Source: Microscilla marina ATCC 23134 (GTDB taxonomy: Bacteria > Bacteroidota > Bacteroidia > Cytophagales > Microscillaceae). Taken from it: a DNA stretch of 64,000 nucleotides. The stretch's first letter is position 1; each line of letters starts with the position of its first letter. Both the position numbers and the translations under genes were made by a program. Below are positions 63,255-64,000 of the stretch, in pieces. The DNA is taken from NCBI RefSeq assembly GCF_000169175.1, contig NZ_AAWS01000052.1, positions 1 through 64,000 of the forward strand, written 5' to 3'. The notes below the pieces were generated by a model, which was not told the DNA's origin, did not search any database, and worked only from the letters and a program-made list of their open reading frames with translations.

Positions 63255-64000
63255 ATGATCTCAATTCCTCAAAGATTACTTCATCAGCCTTTTATCCAGC
63301 AGATATTAAGTGATGGAAACTCTTTTATTTTAAAAAAGCAATTATCTGAACCCGCTGTTAACCGTGAAGGTTACATTAGTAAAGCTGTACTTTCTATGGT
63401 AACGAAAGGTTGCCAGCAAATTACTACCTGTGAGGAGCAAATCATACAAATACCGGCAGGTACAATGACTTTTCTTCCCAAAGGCTTATACAATGTGTCA
63501 GACTTGTTTACCAACAATGAAGGTTTCGAGAGCATATTGTTTTTTATAAGCGACGATGTCATCACTCATTTTTTAGAACAAGCCCCTTTCGCTTCAGGAG
63601 TTTCATTAAAACCAACTAGCCATCTATCCTTTGTTGAAGTTAGCCTGGTGATGGGATACTTTCAAGGGTTGGTACGCATACTACCTAAAATACCACTCAT
63701 TCAGCCTGCTTTTATTCAATTGAAAATGTTGGAATTGTTGTATTTATTAGCAGCTCAAAACACTACTTTTCCTTACTTTTTGTGCCAAGCCCAACAAGGT
63801 GCCTCCCGAAATATCAAAACATTTATGGAAGCCAACTACGACAAACCACTTAGGGTAGAAGACTATGCCTATCTTACCGGAAAAAGTGTATCTACTTTTA
63901 GGCGTGAGTTTAAAGCCCGCTTTGACAACACCCCACAAAAGTGGTTGATAGAAAAACGCCTTGATAAGGCTTACCAAGTGTTAATAGAAGCTGAAAGTAG
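63255..64000 (+). CDS. AraC-family transcriptional regulator (3' end beyond window)
   Basis: Open from an ATG at 63255 to the right edge: 248 codons plus two bases. An N-terminal sensing domain (~1-175) contains cupin-like elements (IPAGTMTFLPKGLYN, ESILFFISDDV). The C-terminal DNA-binding domain begins near 190 (FMEANYDKPLRVEDYAYLTG) with the first helix-turn-helix, then STFRREFKARFDNTPQKWLIEKRLDKAYQVL (in parts), which are the AraC signature RRxFxxxxGxxPxxWxxxxRLxxA. The second helix-turn-helix and stop lie outside. Divergent from the M19 dipeptidase gene, with an inverted repeat between. Confidence 0.88.
   Translation, partial: MISIPQRLLHQPFIQQILSDGNSFILKKQLSEPAVNREGYISKAVLSMVTKGCQQITTCEEQIIQIPAGTMTFLPKGLYNVSDLFTNNEGFESILFFISDDVITHFLEQAPFASGVSLKPTSHLSFVEVSLVMGYFQGLVRILPKIPLIQPAFIQLKMLELLYLLAAQNTTFPYFLCQAQQGASRNIKTFMEANYDKPLRVEDYAYLTGKSVSTFRREFKARFDNTPQKWLIEKRLDKAYQVLIEAES

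Noticed and set aside
1-64000. CRISPR array, rRNA operon, prophage or plasmid origin
   Set aside because: No regularly spaced short repeats, rRNA sequence, phage structural genes or replication gene cluster were seen.

Overview
The window looks like chromosomal DNA of a low-GC marine Bacteroidota bacterium of the order Cytophagales. The pointers are a gliding-motility/type IX secretion (T9SS) type B sorting domain, T9SS type A sorting domains, a TonB-dependent receptor, DUF3810, DUF4907 and DUF6089-like families, PIRL-style leucine-rich-repeat proteins and TAnnTTTG-like promoter boxes. A Microscilla-like genus is my best guess from memory of such gene sets; the sequence alone does not fix it.

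Layout. 1-3643 (minus): a translationally coupled pair. The first gene encodes a protein resembling the N-terminal, non-AAA part of the ATPases found with contractile injection systems. The second encodes a large SH3b-LysM protein with an AT-rich C-terminus typical of polymorphic toxins; it runs off the left edge. 3891-3975 is tRNA-Ser(UGA). 4.1-8.0 kb: a 1290-residue hybrid histidine kinase with five PAS domains. 8.1-16.9 kb: a beta-barrel protein, a 14-repeat T9SS type B surface protein and a TonB receptor. 17.6-20.9 kb (plus): two paralogous soluble coiled-coil proteins and a membrane-anchored coiled-coil protein. 21.3-26.3 kb: RluA-type pseudouridine synthase, a membrane SpoIIE-type phosphatase, and a PhoB/PhoR-like pair whose upstream region carries a complete IS4-family insertion (26309-27590). 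28.5-34.2 kb: DsbD, an SH3b secreted protein, a DUF3810 membrane protein and a TPR protein. 34.3-37.7 kb is a decaying area: a partial duplicate of a SigZ-like sigma factor gene, the intact sigma gene, a secreted protein gene split by a 153-bp MITE, and a GNAT gene split by a different MITE. 37.7-41.5 kb: an LRR-BRCT-LRR protein, D-aminoacyl-tRNA deacylase and a second LRR protein. 41.5-46.8 kb: membrane protein, DUF4907 lipoprotein and nucleotide-sugar genes (galE, UDP-xylose synthase, UDP-glucose dehydrogenase). 48-55.9 kb: acyl-CoA dehydrogenase, M43 metalloprotease, Mrp and Nfu for Fe-S assembly, and small proteins. 56.4-61.0 kb: a giant T9SS-exported Fn3 protein gene wrecked by frameshifts and by the second copy of the CTAG-targeting MITE. 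61-64 kb: a lipoyl/gamma-carbonic-anhydrase fusion, an M19 dipeptidase and an AraC regulator cut by the right edge.

The strongest observations are: (1) the injection-system-like adaptor/toxin pair; (2) two copies of one non-autonomous element whose removal, with one CTAG copy, restores both interrupted reading frames, alongside three further MITE candidates; (3) the lipoyl domain fused to gamma-carbonic anhydrase; (4) the BRCT domain between LRR arrays; (5) the coiled-coil cluster. All identifications come from reading the sequence and recall of protein families; no search was run.
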